Source of the DNA: an uncultured Thermoanaerobaculia bacterium
GTDB lineage: Bacteria; Acidobacteriota; Thermoanaerobaculia; Multivoradales; Multivoraceae
Reading direction: 5' to 3'
DNA length: 64,000 bases
NCBI GenBank assembly: GCA_951812325.1
Contig: OX638294.1
Location: 4,502,859-4,566,858, forward strand
The notes beneath the pieces were generated by a model. The model had not been told where the DNA came from, made no database searches, and saw nothing but the letters and a program-made list of their open reading frames with translations. Below, piece by piece: positions 29,729 through 38,076 of this stretch (position 1 is its first letter; each line of letters begins with the position of its first letter). The translations under genes were made by a program, and so were the position numbers.

Positions 29729-30646
29729 CTAACGGCATCTGAACGCGCTTGTGTCGCTTCTGGTGGAGGCTGTCGTGCCTGCCTCGTTCGTGTGGGTCCA
29801 GGTTTCGCCGTCTGGCGCCGTGACGCGCAGTTCGAAGCCGACGTCCGTCACGGGCGCCACGAAGACCCATCGGTGTCCGTTGTACTCGCAACCGTCCAGC
29901 ACCTTGACCAGGACCTCGGCGTTCTCCCGGCTGAAGAACCAGAGAATTCCGGATTGGCTGGAAGCCCATACACCGGCCTGCGCTTGTCCGGTTTCGCCTT
30001 CGCCGGTGACGTAGCACATGCGAACCCCGTAGCCGCCGTCGAATTGCAGCACGTCAGTCGTTGGAGTACAAGGGCCCGGGCTCGGGTCGGGGTCTGGCGA
30101 TGGAGTCGAAGCGTGCTTGACGAACCGGATGGCCCAGGTTCCAGTCCAGGTGATGGCCTCTACTCGGAGATCATCTCGGGTGCGCTCCATGCGAAAGTCC
30201 TTCCTGCTTCGGTCGGCGCCTGGTGGGCAGGCTATGTCGCTTGCGCAAAACAGGACCTGGCGGTCGGTGTTGGAGCCGGAGCGGTTCTCGAGCCAGAACT
30301 CGTAGCTGTCGGACCCGCTGATGGTAAGCGACGCAGTCCATGTTCCGACCGTAAGCGGATACGGTAGATTCACGTCCGCTCCCCCGGAGCCTCGTACCGT
30401 GAAGTCGGTTCCGGTCTCGGCAGAAGCACCGTCAGGAAGCCTGCTCTCTGCAGCAGGAAGTCCTTCCGGAAACAGGCCGCGCTCGGCACTTGTCCTGACC
30501 TGTTCAAGGACGGTCAGCGCTTGAGCCTTGTGAGCCGGACGCAGGTCCCCCTCGTCGCTCGCCTTCACGAGTTCAAAGACGGTCTGTCCGTAGGCGGGCG
30601 CGAAGGTCAGCGCGATGGTGAGGGCGTAGAGTACGATGGAACGCAT
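29729..30646 (-). CDS. Secreted protein with an unnamed C-terminal domain shared with the 62.5-kb protein
   Basis: 305-residue exported protein with signal peptide (SIVLYALTIALTFAPAYGQ). Middle: LTVGTWTASLTISGSDSYEFWLE and CASDIACPPGA. The C-terminal 110 residues (FDGGYGVRMCYV, SGILWFFSRENAEVLVKVLDG, YNGHRWVFVAPVTDVGF, TNEAGTTASTRSDTSAF) match in order the C-terminus of the protein at 62515. In both, a hydrophobic WFF-x-N-x-EVLxKVLDGC core is followed by NG-xx-WVF, a TTD-like strand and a C-terminal cysteine. I take this as a small beta-rich domain of exported proteins. The ATG at 30646 is chosen because it opens the signal peptide. A good promoter lies upstream. Confidence 0.75.
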   Translation of the reverse strand: MRSIVLYALTIALTFAPAYGQTVFELVKASDEGDLRPAHKAQALTVLEQVRTSAERGLFPEGLPAAESRLPDGASAETGTDFTVRGSGGADVNLPYPLTVGTWTASLTISGSDSYEFWLENRSGSNTDRQVLFCASDIACPPGADRSRKDFRMERTRDDLRVEAITWTGTWAIRFVKHASTPSPDPDPSPGPCTPTTDVLQFDGGYGVRMCYVTGEGETGQAQAGVWASSQSGILWFFSRENAEVLVKVLDGCEYNGHRWVFVAPVTDVGFELRVTAPDGETWTHTNEAGTTASTRSDTSAFRCR

Positions 30647-30808
30647 CGGGGGGATAACTCCAGTTGGTATGCGCCGGCTCCGGGATCCGGTGTCGCGGTG
30701 GGCAGGGGCGCCGATTGGCTTCACGGGGTTCTCTTCCTGCGGGCAAGTCATCCTGCGGTATGGTCTCGCGTGGGGAATCTGTACGCTTTGTCGGCCACTT
30801 GGCGAAGT

Positions 30809-30836
30809 ACTATACAGGATGCCTCCTCTCAGTCAA
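30809..30836 (-). promoter_or_regulatory. Sigma-70-like promoter for the 29729-30646 gene
   Basis: On the minus strand TTGACT (30836-30831) is followed by a 16-bp spacer and TATAGT (30814-30809). Expected start is near 30802, giving a leader of about 155 nt before the ATG at 30646. This is the closest match to the -35/-10 consensus I noticed in this GC-rich window. Confidence 0.6.
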
Positions 30837-31019
30837 CGTACGTGACACAGCGGCGCCGCTGTCCAACGCTGTCCGCGTAGAGGTCGCCGCGGCTTGCGCG
30901 CACGACGGTCGGCGGCGGCGCGCTTGCCGGCCGGCTGCCGGCGCCGCTGGCGCCGCTTGCGGCGCGCTGTTCGCCCGGTTGAAGGATGGCTTCGCGGACG
31001 AGCTCTGGCTAACCGTCCA

Positions 31020-31146
31020 CGAAACCGGGGCAACTCCAATTCGGTCTTCGGAGCACGAAGACAACGCAGCGTTCGAGCGGGCTGTTGCCGCTCCCGACAA
31101 AGCGACCATCAGGCAGCACTTTCCACACTGCCTCGAGTCGCCCTGA
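31020..31146 (+). pseudogene. Orphan C-terminal fragment duplicated from the 26702-27556 gene
   Basis: The frame ending at 31146 encodes SEHEDNAAFERAVAAPDK and then a segment ending HCLESP, nearly the same as the last 34 residues of the gene at 26702-27556. The preceding codons (GALFARLKDGFADEL) do not match that gene and instead resemble 29623-29642. There is no start or signal peptide, so this is a partial duplicate joined to other debris. Confidence 0.65.
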
Positions 31147-31195
31147 GGAGGAAGCGCAGCAAGGACTCGGTGAGGGGCCGGGCTGCTAGCCCCGG

Positions 31196-32164
31196 TTACA
31201 CCGCGCGGACTTGCCGGCTGACCCGGCCGATGACGCGCGGCAGGGCTTCGTGCGCCTCCGGCGGCACGCGGAAGGTCGTCATCCAGGAAAGGGCGGCGAG
31301 GTCCGCGAGCTCGACGGTGTCCCGGCCCGCCAGCAGTGCTGTTCCCCGCAGGATCTTGACCGCCTTGACCAGGAAGGTGCGGTCGGTGAGCAGGGAGTTC
31401 GTCTCGTTGCACTCGAACTCGAGCACCAGCGTGCGCAGCACGTCGAGCAGCGCGGCGCGCACGGCTGGTCCGATCCGGACTTCGTACATCCGCCGGTTCA
31501 ACGAGTCGAGCGTGGTCCTGTCGGTCACCGGCTCCGGTTCCGGCTGTTCGACGACGGAGCCCGCGGCGAAGCGGTCGATCAGCAGCCTGGCGTCCTCCGC
31601 GCCGCTCTGAATCAGGCCGGTGACGCGCAACTGGAGGGCGAACCGGTCGAGGTTCGCGGGATCGAGCGGCTCGTTGTAGTACTCGTCGTCCATCGGGTTG
31701 CCGGTGGCGATTGCCGCCATCAGCGGAATCGGCTCGGCGCCGAAGCGGCGCTCGTTCAGGATGCGGAGCAGCACGTTCAGCGCCTCGCCCGGCGCCCGGG
31801 AGATGTCGTCGAGCACCGCGACCTCGGCGGTCAGGAGGCCGCCGGGCTCGATCCGCTGGTGGATTCGTTCCGCCTCGCCGGAGCCTGCCGGGTCGGTCGG
31901 TTCCGTCTTCACCCGGCGGCGCTCCAGGACGATGTCGCCGACGAGTTCGGCGAGCCGGGTGTCGCGGTGCAACTGGTAGAAGAAGAAGTCGAGGTCGGAG
32001 CCCTTGGCCGCGACCTCCGCCAGCCGGGTCTTGGCGGTGCCGGGAGGTCCCTCGACGTAGATGTGCTCCCGGGTGATCAGGGCCAGGAGCAGGGCCGTTT
32101 TCACCTCGTCGTGGCCGACGACGTGGTGATCGAGCAAGGCCCGAAGTGGTGCGAGATCGGTCAC
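31196..32164 (-). CDS. MoxR-family AAA+ ATPase
   Basis: 322-residue AAA+ ATPase of the MoxR/RavA type. Walker A is GPPGTAKT (residues 39-46), Walker B AVLDDISRAPGEALNVLL, sensor 1 AAIATGNPMDD and arginine finger region LDPANLDRFALQL. MoxR ATPases act with VWA proteins as metal-inserting or remodelling chaperones. The gene upstream on the same strand encodes an AAA-VWA fusion, so the two probably form one hetero-complex. The GTG start is chosen because the first residues (TDLAPLRALLDHHVVGHDEV) match the family start; upstream codons are a low-complexity extension. Confidence 0.85.
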   Translation of the reverse strand: MTDLAPLRALLDHHVVGHDEVKTALLLALITREHIYVEGPPGTAKTRLAEVAAKGSDLDFFFYQLHRDTRLAELVGDIVLERRRVKTEPTDPAGSGEAERIHQRIEPGGLLTAEVAVLDDISRAPGEALNVLLRILNERRFGAEPIPLMAAIATGNPMDDEYYNEPLDPANLDRFALQLRVTGLIQSGAEDARLLIDRFAAGSVVEQPEPEPVTDRTTLDSLNRRMYEVRIGPAVRAALLDVLRTLVLEFECNETNSLLTDRTFLVKAVKILRGTALLAGRDTVELADLAALSWMTTFRVPPEAHEALPRVIGRVSRQVRAV

Positions 32165-32377
32165 GGAATGCGGGACTCTATCCGCAGTTCGGAAGCCGCT
32201 GCACCGGCTGCGGCAGGACCGTTCCAGGGTCCGGTGCATCACGCCGGGCGCCGGATGGCGGGTGGATTGGTGCGCGGCGCGCGGGTCGGTTCAGCCGGGT
32301 TGGCGTGGTGAGGCGCTCCGGTTGAGCGGCCAGCCGTTCGTTCCCGGCGCGTCTTGCGGGTCCGTCCGCAGTTGGGG

Positions 32378-34444
32378 TCACCTTTCCTCCAACCGGAGTC
32401 CACCTCCGGCGGTGGGTCGACCGCAGAAGCGCAACCCGGCCGTCTCGAGCGAGATGTCGTCGAGTACCGGCGGGCAGTCGCCGTTGCCCAGGAACACGGT
32501 GTGGAGGGCGACGCCGAGCCGGTGCGCCAACTGGCGCTCGCGGCGCACCGTCGTGTCGCCGATGATCGGCAGGCCGTCGGTCAACAGGACGATGTGGCGG
32601 TTGCGTCCGGAACCGCCGCGCAGCCCCTCCAGGGCCGTGCGCAGAGGCGCCTCGTAGTTCGTCTGGCCGACCGCCTTGGCTTGCCCGGCCTGTTCCGCGA
32701 GGCGCGAGTAGGAGCGGTGCAGCAGGCGGCCGCCGACCTCGTGAGGCAGCGCGCGGTGGTGGAACTCGACATAGCCGACGCGCATTCGTCGGCGCGCCGC
32801 GACCCGCAGGATGCCGAGCACGACCTGACTCGACCAGACGGTGAGCCGGCCCGCCATGGAAGCGGAGATGTCCCGCAGGACGGCGACCGCGCCGCCGGCG
32901 CTGCGGCGCTTGCGCTCGAAGGTCCGCGGCGCGCCGGGCAGGCGGCCCTCGGCGAACAGCAGGGCTTCGATCACGTCGGCGTCGATGAGTTCGTCGAGAT
33001 CGCGCAGCGGCCGGTAGCCGCGCGGCTGGCCTCCCGGGTCGGTGTCCGGATCGATTCGCCCACGCTCGATGCGGCCCACGAGCGCCCGCAGGAGGGGATC
33101 GACCTGGGCCGGCGCCGGCGGCTTTCCGAACAGGGTCGGGGGCGCCGGCAGGTCGGCCTTGTCGTCGATCCACGAATCGGACGCCGGTGAGGCCGCCGCG
33201 GCGCCGTCGGAGTCGTCGTCGCCCTGGGACTGCGCGCCGGGCATCTGGGCGCCCGTCTCCGTCATCGTCACCTTCGGCGGGTCGCCGAGCAGCTCCTCCA
33301 GGATGTGATCGAAGTCTGCCTGCACCTCTTCGGGCAGCCGGTGGGCGACCATGTAGCGGATGGCGCCGAGGTCGCGCGGCGCGGCGGCCGGGGCGCCGCG
33401 CAGGAACGCATGCGCGCGCACCAGCCGCAGGGCGGCGGAACTGAATGAGCGATCCGACATCAGGCGGTCGCCCGAGGCAGAGTTGTCGGCGCTGCGCTGC
33501 CGGAGCCGGTCCAGCAGGCGGTGGTAGGCGTCGATCGTCCGCGGTTCGATCCGCAGGGCCGCCGCCGCCCGTTGTGCCGCGTTGCGCGTGGTGGTGCTCA
33601 TCACTGCGGATCGCGGAGAAAAAGCGCCTCGCGGTTCCCCGGGTTGCCGGTTCCCGAGTTCCGAGGACGGGCCGCCGCGCCGTCGTCGTGAACCGCTTCG
33701 TCGTTCCCCGGGTTCCAGGCGGTTGGGCGTGCCGGTGCTGATCACTGCGGATCGCGGTGCTGCGGTCGCTGCCGCAGGAGCGCCGGCGCTGTCCGCAGCC
33801 GACGGATCGGCGGACCGTGGCGGCACTCGAGCGGCCTCCCGTTCGAGCAGGACGGCGGCTTCATCGAAGAGTCCGCCGGTGAGCAGCCCGGTCAGGCGAA
33901 GCTGCACGGCGAACCGATCGAGCTGGCCGGGCTCGAGCGGATCGATCGGGGCTTCGACCTGCTCCAGCGGTCCGGTTGCCACCGCCGACTCGAGCGGCAG
34001 CGGCTGGCCCAGGGCGTGCCGTTCGGCGAGGATCCGGAGCAGCGGCCCCAGGGCCTCGCCCGGGGAACGGGGCAGGTCCTCGAGCAACGCGATCTCGGCC
34101 TGGAGAAGAGGGCCGGGGATCAACTCGCGGCGCAGGCGTTCGTGGCCTCGGTGACGGTGGCGGCTGAGCAGAACGTCGCCGAGCAGGTCGGTCTCCCGGA
34201 TGTCGCGATGGAACACCAGCGTGTGCGTGCGCGCGCCCGAGAGTGCGGCGAGGGCCGCGGCCAGCGCCGACTTGCCGCATCCGGGCGGCCCCTCCAGGTA
34301 GGCGTGCTGCTCCGCCAGCAACGCAAGGGTCAGCCCCGTCGCCGCGTCGTCCTGACCGATCAGCGTACGTCCCAGTGCCGTCCGCAACTCGACGAAGGCG
34401 GCGGCGAGGTCCGCGACTCGACGATCCGGGGCAGGTGGAGCCAT
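32378..34444 (-). CDS. AAA+ ATPase-VWA fusion protein
   Basis: 688-residue protein joining a MoxR-like AAA+ domain (Walker A GPPGCGKS, residues 52-59; Walker B-like IALLEDLPRSPGEAL) to a C-terminal VWA domain. The MIDAS motif is DISAS (525-529), with a downstream threonine region QTNYEAPL and TDGLP near 620. The fusion is built like magnesium-chelatase subunit D, but sequence is closer to MoxR and its VWA partners. Between the domains lies an Arg/Ser/Pro-rich linker containing a 47-residue in-frame repeat insertion (PRSAVIST to PRSAVMST). The separate MoxR gene follows 213 bp downstream on the same strand. Confidence 0.82.
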   Translation of the reverse strand: MAPPAPDRRVADLAAAFVELRTALGRTLIGQDDAATGLTLALLAEQHAYLEGPPGCGKSALAAALAALSGARTHTLVFHRDIRETDLLGDVLLSRHRHRGHERLRRELIPGPLLQAEIALLEDLPRSPGEALGPLLRILAERHALGQPLPLESAVATGPLEQVEAPIDPLEPGQLDRFAVQLRLTGLLTGGLFDEAAVLLEREAARVPPRSADPSAADSAGAPAAATAAPRSAVISTGTPNRLEPGERRSGSRRRRGGPSSELGNRQPGEPRGAFSPRSAVMSTTTRNAAQRAAAALRIEPRTIDAYHRLLDRLRQRSADNSASGDRLMSDRSFSSAALRLVRAHAFLRGAPAAAPRDLGAIRYMVAHRLPEEVQADFDHILEELLGDPPKVTMTETGAQMPGAQSQGDDDSDGAAAASPASDSWIDDKADLPAPPTLFGKPPAPAQVDPLLRALVGRIERGRIDPDTDPGGQPRGYRPLRDLDELIDADVIEALLFAEGRLPGAPRTFERKRRSAGGAVAVLRDISASMAGRLTVWSSQVVLGILRVAARRRMRVGYVEFHHRALPHEVGGRLLHRSYSRLAEQAGQAKAVGQTNYEAPLRTALEGLRGGSGRNRHIVLLTDGLPIIGDTTVRRERQLAHRLGVALHTVFLGNGDCPPVLDDISLETAGLRFCGRPTAGGGLRLEER
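33594..33757. repeat. 23-bp direct repeat bounding a 141-bp in-frame insertion
   Basis: GTGCTCATCACTGCGGATCG-type sequence at 33594-33616 recurs with one mismatch at 33735-33757. The period is 141 bp (47 codons), and the insert itself holds a second pair of GTTCCCCGGGTT segments. It lies in the interdomain linker of the AAA-VWA gene. Confidence 0.8.
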
Positions 34445-35034
34445 GGCGGCGGAATGCTACTCGGCAGACCGCCTTCCGGCGTCGCGGAGGGGATGCGGGA
34501 GGGAGGACCGACGCGCTGCGGCCAGTGCTGCGCGCCGGTGCGGACCGTACGTCCCGGCCCGCCTCGGCGCTCCTGCGCGGCGCTTGCGGGATTCCGGGCC
34601 CGGCGTTCAGCCTGGACCCGGCCGACGCCCAGCCGTCCGCGGCGATCGGGGGCAGGTGGAGAGGAGCACATCACCACCTCAACGGCGAGGTATCGGCGGC
34701 GATCTGAGCGGCGGCGATCGGGTGCGGTTGGGGAGAAGCACGGCCCGGACGTCCGTTCGCGGCTCAGGCGACTGGCACGGTCTGTGCTTGAAGGTGCAGC
34801 AGGGGCGGGGAGGCATGCTTCTCCCGGGCAGATCGTGCTGATCGGACAGATGAGGCAGATCGGCGAGATCGCTCGACTGGAGACGGCTGGCGCCTGCCAC
34901 GACGAGACACCGGGCCATCAGGTCTTGCGGACGAATCACGTGACGGCAGCGGTTGGTAGAATGGTGGCCGCGTCGTTCCCGGGTCGTTGCCGTGGCTCGC
35001 AGCCAGGCAATCAGAACACAGGAGGTTCTCAGCG
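34445..35034. other. Intergenic region between divergent AAA-VWA and VWFA genes
   Basis: 590 bp. Two imperfect copies of a roughly 30-bp sequence (GGCGATCGGG, then GGAGAGGAGCAC / GGGGAGAAGCAC) occur around 34643-34672 and 34714-34743. The ribosome site GGAGG for the next gene is at 35021-35025. A TAGAAT box at 34957 lacks a proper -35. I see no gene in it. Confidence 0.45.
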
Positions 35035-36762
35035 ATGAAGAGCATTGCGACGGTTGGACGACGGTGGGGGCTTGCGGTCGCCCTGGTCGGCGGAGCCCTG
35101 CTTTCGGTGGACCACGGATTGGCAGTCGCGTCCGATGGAGCGGCCGGCGCCGAAGCGGCGGCGCCGAACGGCGTGGTCGACGAAGAGAAGAAGAAGAGCC
35201 GGGCGGAGCGAAGGAAGGCGGCCCGCGAAGCGAAGGAGAAGAAGCGGCTGGAGAAGCAGCGGCGGCAGCGGGGCAGGACGGTGCGGGCCGTCGTCGTGCC
35301 AACGGAACCCGCGCCGACGCCTGAACCTGCCGCGGCGGCGTCGGTGAGGACCGCGCCGAGGCCCGAGTCGACGTCTGAACTCGCCCCGGCCGCGGAGCCG
35401 GCTGAGCGTGCTCCGGTCGTGGAGCCAGCGGCCGAGCTCGTCCCGGTCGTGGAGCCGCCGGAACTCGCTCCGGTCGCGGAGCCGGCGGCCGAGTTGGCTC
35501 CGGTCGCGGAACCGGCTGCTGATCGCGCTCCAGTGGTGGAGCCGGCATCTTCTCCCGAAGCCGTCGCGGCGCCGAAGTCGTCCGCCGACATCAGCGCCGG
35601 GTCGAAGGCCGAAACGGCTGCATCGGCTCTGACCGCGCCGGCGGCAGAGCCGCCGGCTGAACCCCCATTGGCTCCGACCGTTCGCCGGCCGCGCGCGGCG
35701 GATCCCGCGCCGGGTGCGGTCCGGACCGTGAATCGGGCCGCCGGGACCTCTCCCGCGGACATCAGCCTGAACGAGCGCATCCGGGTGGCCGAAGTGCTGC
35801 TCGATGTCCTCGTGACCGACCGGAAGGGGAACGTGATCCAGGATCTGGGCGCCGAAGACTTCGTCGTCCTCCACGACGGCGAGGAGCAGGAAGTGACGAG
35901 CGCCGCGTTCTACGGCGGGCCCGACGAGTTCTCGGCTACCGGCGGTGGTGCAACGACGCGGACCGACCGCTACTTCATCCTCATGTTCCACGATCAGCGG
36001 ATGCAGGCGCCGTTCCTGGCGGGTCCCCAGATGGACAATGCGCGCTGGCTCAAACGCTGGATCGAGGAGGAACTCCAGCCCAACGACCAGGTTGCCGTGT
36101 TCGCGTACCAGGCTCGACTCAAGGTCTACCTCGACTTCACCCGGGACCGCGATGACGTCGTGGCGGCGGTGGATGCCGCCTCCCAGGGCAAGAGGGACCT
36201 CGAGCCCCGGGCGACGCGCTCGGCGCCCGTGTTCGACCCGAACTCGCCGTCTCTGGTGGTCAACCTTCCCAAGGGCAAGGAGCTCGCGCGGCGGAGCCGC
36301 AAGCTCCAGCAGGCGCTGGAGTTGCTCGGAGAGGCGGCGGCGGGTATCGCCGGTCGCAAGAACCTGGTGATGTTCAGCCTCGGTTTCGGCGAGGTCGGTC
36401 AGTTCGGGAGCTACACGCCCGATGCCCGCTACTACCCGCAGATGCGTGAGTCGCTGAACGCCGGCAACGTCGCCGTGTACACGGTCGACACGATGGGCAG
36501 CCGTCGCCGCTCGATCGCCTCGGGGTCGCTCAACGACTCGCTCAGTCTGATCTCGAACGACACCGGCGGCCACTACTACGCGAACTTCACGAACATCATG
36601 ACGCCCATGCGCCAGGTTGCCGAGGAGAATCAGGGCTATTACCTGGTGAGCTTCCGTTCCGAGTACGAGGCCGGCACCCAAGGCTACCGCGGCATCAAGG
36701 TCAGGGTTCGTGACGCGAAGTACAAGGTGCGTTCCCGCACCGGCTTCCGCTACGGCGAGTGA
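35035..36762 (+). CDS. VWFA-related domain surface protein (Acidobacterial type)
   Basis: 575-residue exported protein. A signal peptide is followed by a charged Lys/Arg/Glu helix (EKKKSRAERRKAAREAKEKK, about 51-75) and a long Ala/Pro/Glu linker of degenerate PVVEPAAEL units (about 85-225). The VWFA-related domain typical of Acidobacteriota follows: VLLDVLVTDRKGNVIQDLGA, FVVLHDGEEQEV, NLVMFSLGFGE and YYLVSFRSEY. The classical MIDAS DxSxS is replaced by FHDQRM, common in this subfamily. It is likely a surface or envelope adhesion or scaffold protein. AGGAGG precedes the ATG by 9 bp. Confidence 0.85.
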   Translation: MKSIATVGRRWGLAVALVGGALLSVDHGLAVASDGAAGAEAAAPNGVVDEEKKKSRAERRKAAREAKEKKRLEKQRRQRGRTVRAVVVPTEPAPTPEPAAAASVRTAPRPESTSELAPAAEPAERAPVVEPAAELVPVVEPPELAPVAEPAAELAPVAEPAADRAPVVEPASSPEAVAAPKSSADISAGSKAETAASALTAPAAEPPAEPPLAPTVRRPRAADPAPGAVRTVNRAAGTSPADISLNERIRVAEVLLDVLVTDRKGNVIQDLGAEDFVVLHDGEEQEVTSAAFYGGPDEFSATGGGATTRTDRYFILMFHDQRMQAPFLAGPQMDNARWLKRWIEEELQPNDQVAVFAYQARLKVYLDFTRDRDDVVAAVDAASQGKRDLEPRATRSAPVFDPNSPSLVVNLPKGKELARRSRKLQQALELLGEAAAGIAGRKNLVMFSLGFGEVGQFGSYTPDARYYPQMRESLNAGNVAVYTVDTMGSRRRSIASGSLNDSLSLISNDTGGHYYANFTNIMTPMRQVAEENQGYYLVSFRSEYEAGTQGYRGIKVRVRDAKYKVRSRTGFRYGE

Positions 36763-37128
36763 TCAAGGCCCTCAGCGGCGTGAGCCGGCAACGAACGAGT
36801 GTCCGCGGCGTCGTGGCCCGGCGCGCCGGACTCCATGGAGCAACGCGGCCAGAAGGCACTCGCCGAAGGGCCAACCATCCACGAACGCGTAGCTGGAACG
36901 GGAGGCCTCCGCGCGCAGCGGCAGCGCAGCCGCAACCGTCCGCGAACGCGTAGCTGGAACCCGCCTCCTGTTCCCTGCAAGACAGCGCCGCGAACTCTCC
37001 TGCCTGACACCGAACCTTCGAACCGGGCGCGGCGGCCGTTCGGCCCGCATCGGGAGGGCGTGAGGCCGGGTAGGCTGTGCCGCCGGAGCCACCCGCAACA
37101 CGAACGGATCTCAGGGAAGGAAGGTTGG
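36763..37128. other. Intergenic region with 18-bp direct repeat
   Basis: 366 bp. The sequence CGAACGCGTAGCTGGAAC occurs at 36882-36899 and again at 36943-36960, 61 bp apart. The end holds the GGGAAGGAAGG ribosome site for the next gene. No coding pattern is seen. Confidence 0.6.
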
Positions 37129-38007
37129 ATGATCTCCGCCGACGCGCGCTACGAGAAGAAGCGGATAGAGGTTCATGGCCACCAGATGGCCTATGTCGAT
37201 CATGGGGAGGGCGATCCGATTGTCTTTCTGCACGGCAATCCGACTTCGTCCTACCTGTGGCGCAACGTGATGCCGCATCTGGAGGGCCGGGGTCGGCTGG
37301 TGGCGCCGGACCTCATCGGCATGGGCGATTCGGCGAAGTTGCCGGACAGCGGGCCCGACCGGTACCGGTTCGTGGAGCACCGGCACTACCTGGACGGGCT
37401 GCTCGAGGCGATCGGGGTGGATTCGAACGTGGTTTTCGTGATCCACGACTGGGGCTCCGCGCTCGGTTTCGACTGGGCGAATCGGCGCCGCGATGCGGTG
37501 CGCGGCGTGGCCTACATGGAGGCGATCGTGAGTCCTGTCCCGACCTGGGACGCGTGGCCCGAGGCGGCGAGAGGCGTGTTCCAGGGGTTCCGTTCGCCGG
37601 CGGGCGAGGGCATGGTGCTGGCGAAGAACGTGTTCGTCGAGCGCGTGCTGCCGGGCTCCGTGCTCCGAAAGATGACGGAGGAGGAGATGGCGGTCTACCG
37701 GCGGCCGTTCGAGGACGAGGGCGAGTCACGCCGGCCAACGCTGACCTGGCCGCGCCAGATCCCGATCGCCGGCGAGCCGGAGGATGTCGTTTCGATCGTG
37801 CAGTCCTACGCCGACTGGCTCGCGGAATCGGACGTGCCCAAGCTGTTCGTCAACGCGAAGCCCGGCGCGATCCTCACCGGCGCGATGCGGGAGATCTGCC
37901 GGACCTGGCCGAACCAGACGGAAGTCACGGTCAAGGGCTCCCACTTCATCCAGGAGGATTCCCCGGACGAGATCGGCTCCGCGATTTCGGAATGGTTGCC
38001 GTCCTAG
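37129..38007 (+). CDS. Haloalkane dehalogenase (DhaA-like, subfamily II)
   Basis: Alpha/beta-hydrolase of 292 residues that hydrolyses carbon-halogen bonds to give an alcohol and halide. The oxyanion and halide-binding motif is HGNPTS (Asn37). The nucleophile is Asp107 in HDWGS with halide-binding Trp108, the acid is Glu131 in YMEAIVSP, and the base is His272 in KGSHFIQEDSPD. The Asn-Trp halide pair and the position of the Glu acid place it in HLD subfamily II with Rhodococcus DhaA. The first in-frame ATG with a strong ribosome site was chosen. No dehalogenation operon partners are present. Confidence 0.9.
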   Translation: MISADARYEKKRIEVHGHQMAYVDHGEGDPIVFLHGNPTSSYLWRNVMPHLEGRGRLVAPDLIGMGDSAKLPDSGPDRYRFVEHRHYLDGLLEAIGVDSNVVFVIHDWGSALGFDWANRRRDAVRGVAYMEAIVSPVPTWDAWPEAARGVFQGFRSPAGEGMVLAKNVFVERVLPGSVLRKMTEEEMAVYRRPFEDEGESRRPTLTWPRQIPIAGEPEDVVSIVQSYADWLAESDVPKLFVNAKPGAILTGAMREICRTWPNQTEVTVKGSHFIQEDSPDEIGSAISEWLPS

Positions 38008-38076
38008 CTGGCGTTGTTCTCCCCGACACGCGGATTCGCTTCTGACGCCTGAGGATTCAACCACCAGGAGGCTCAC

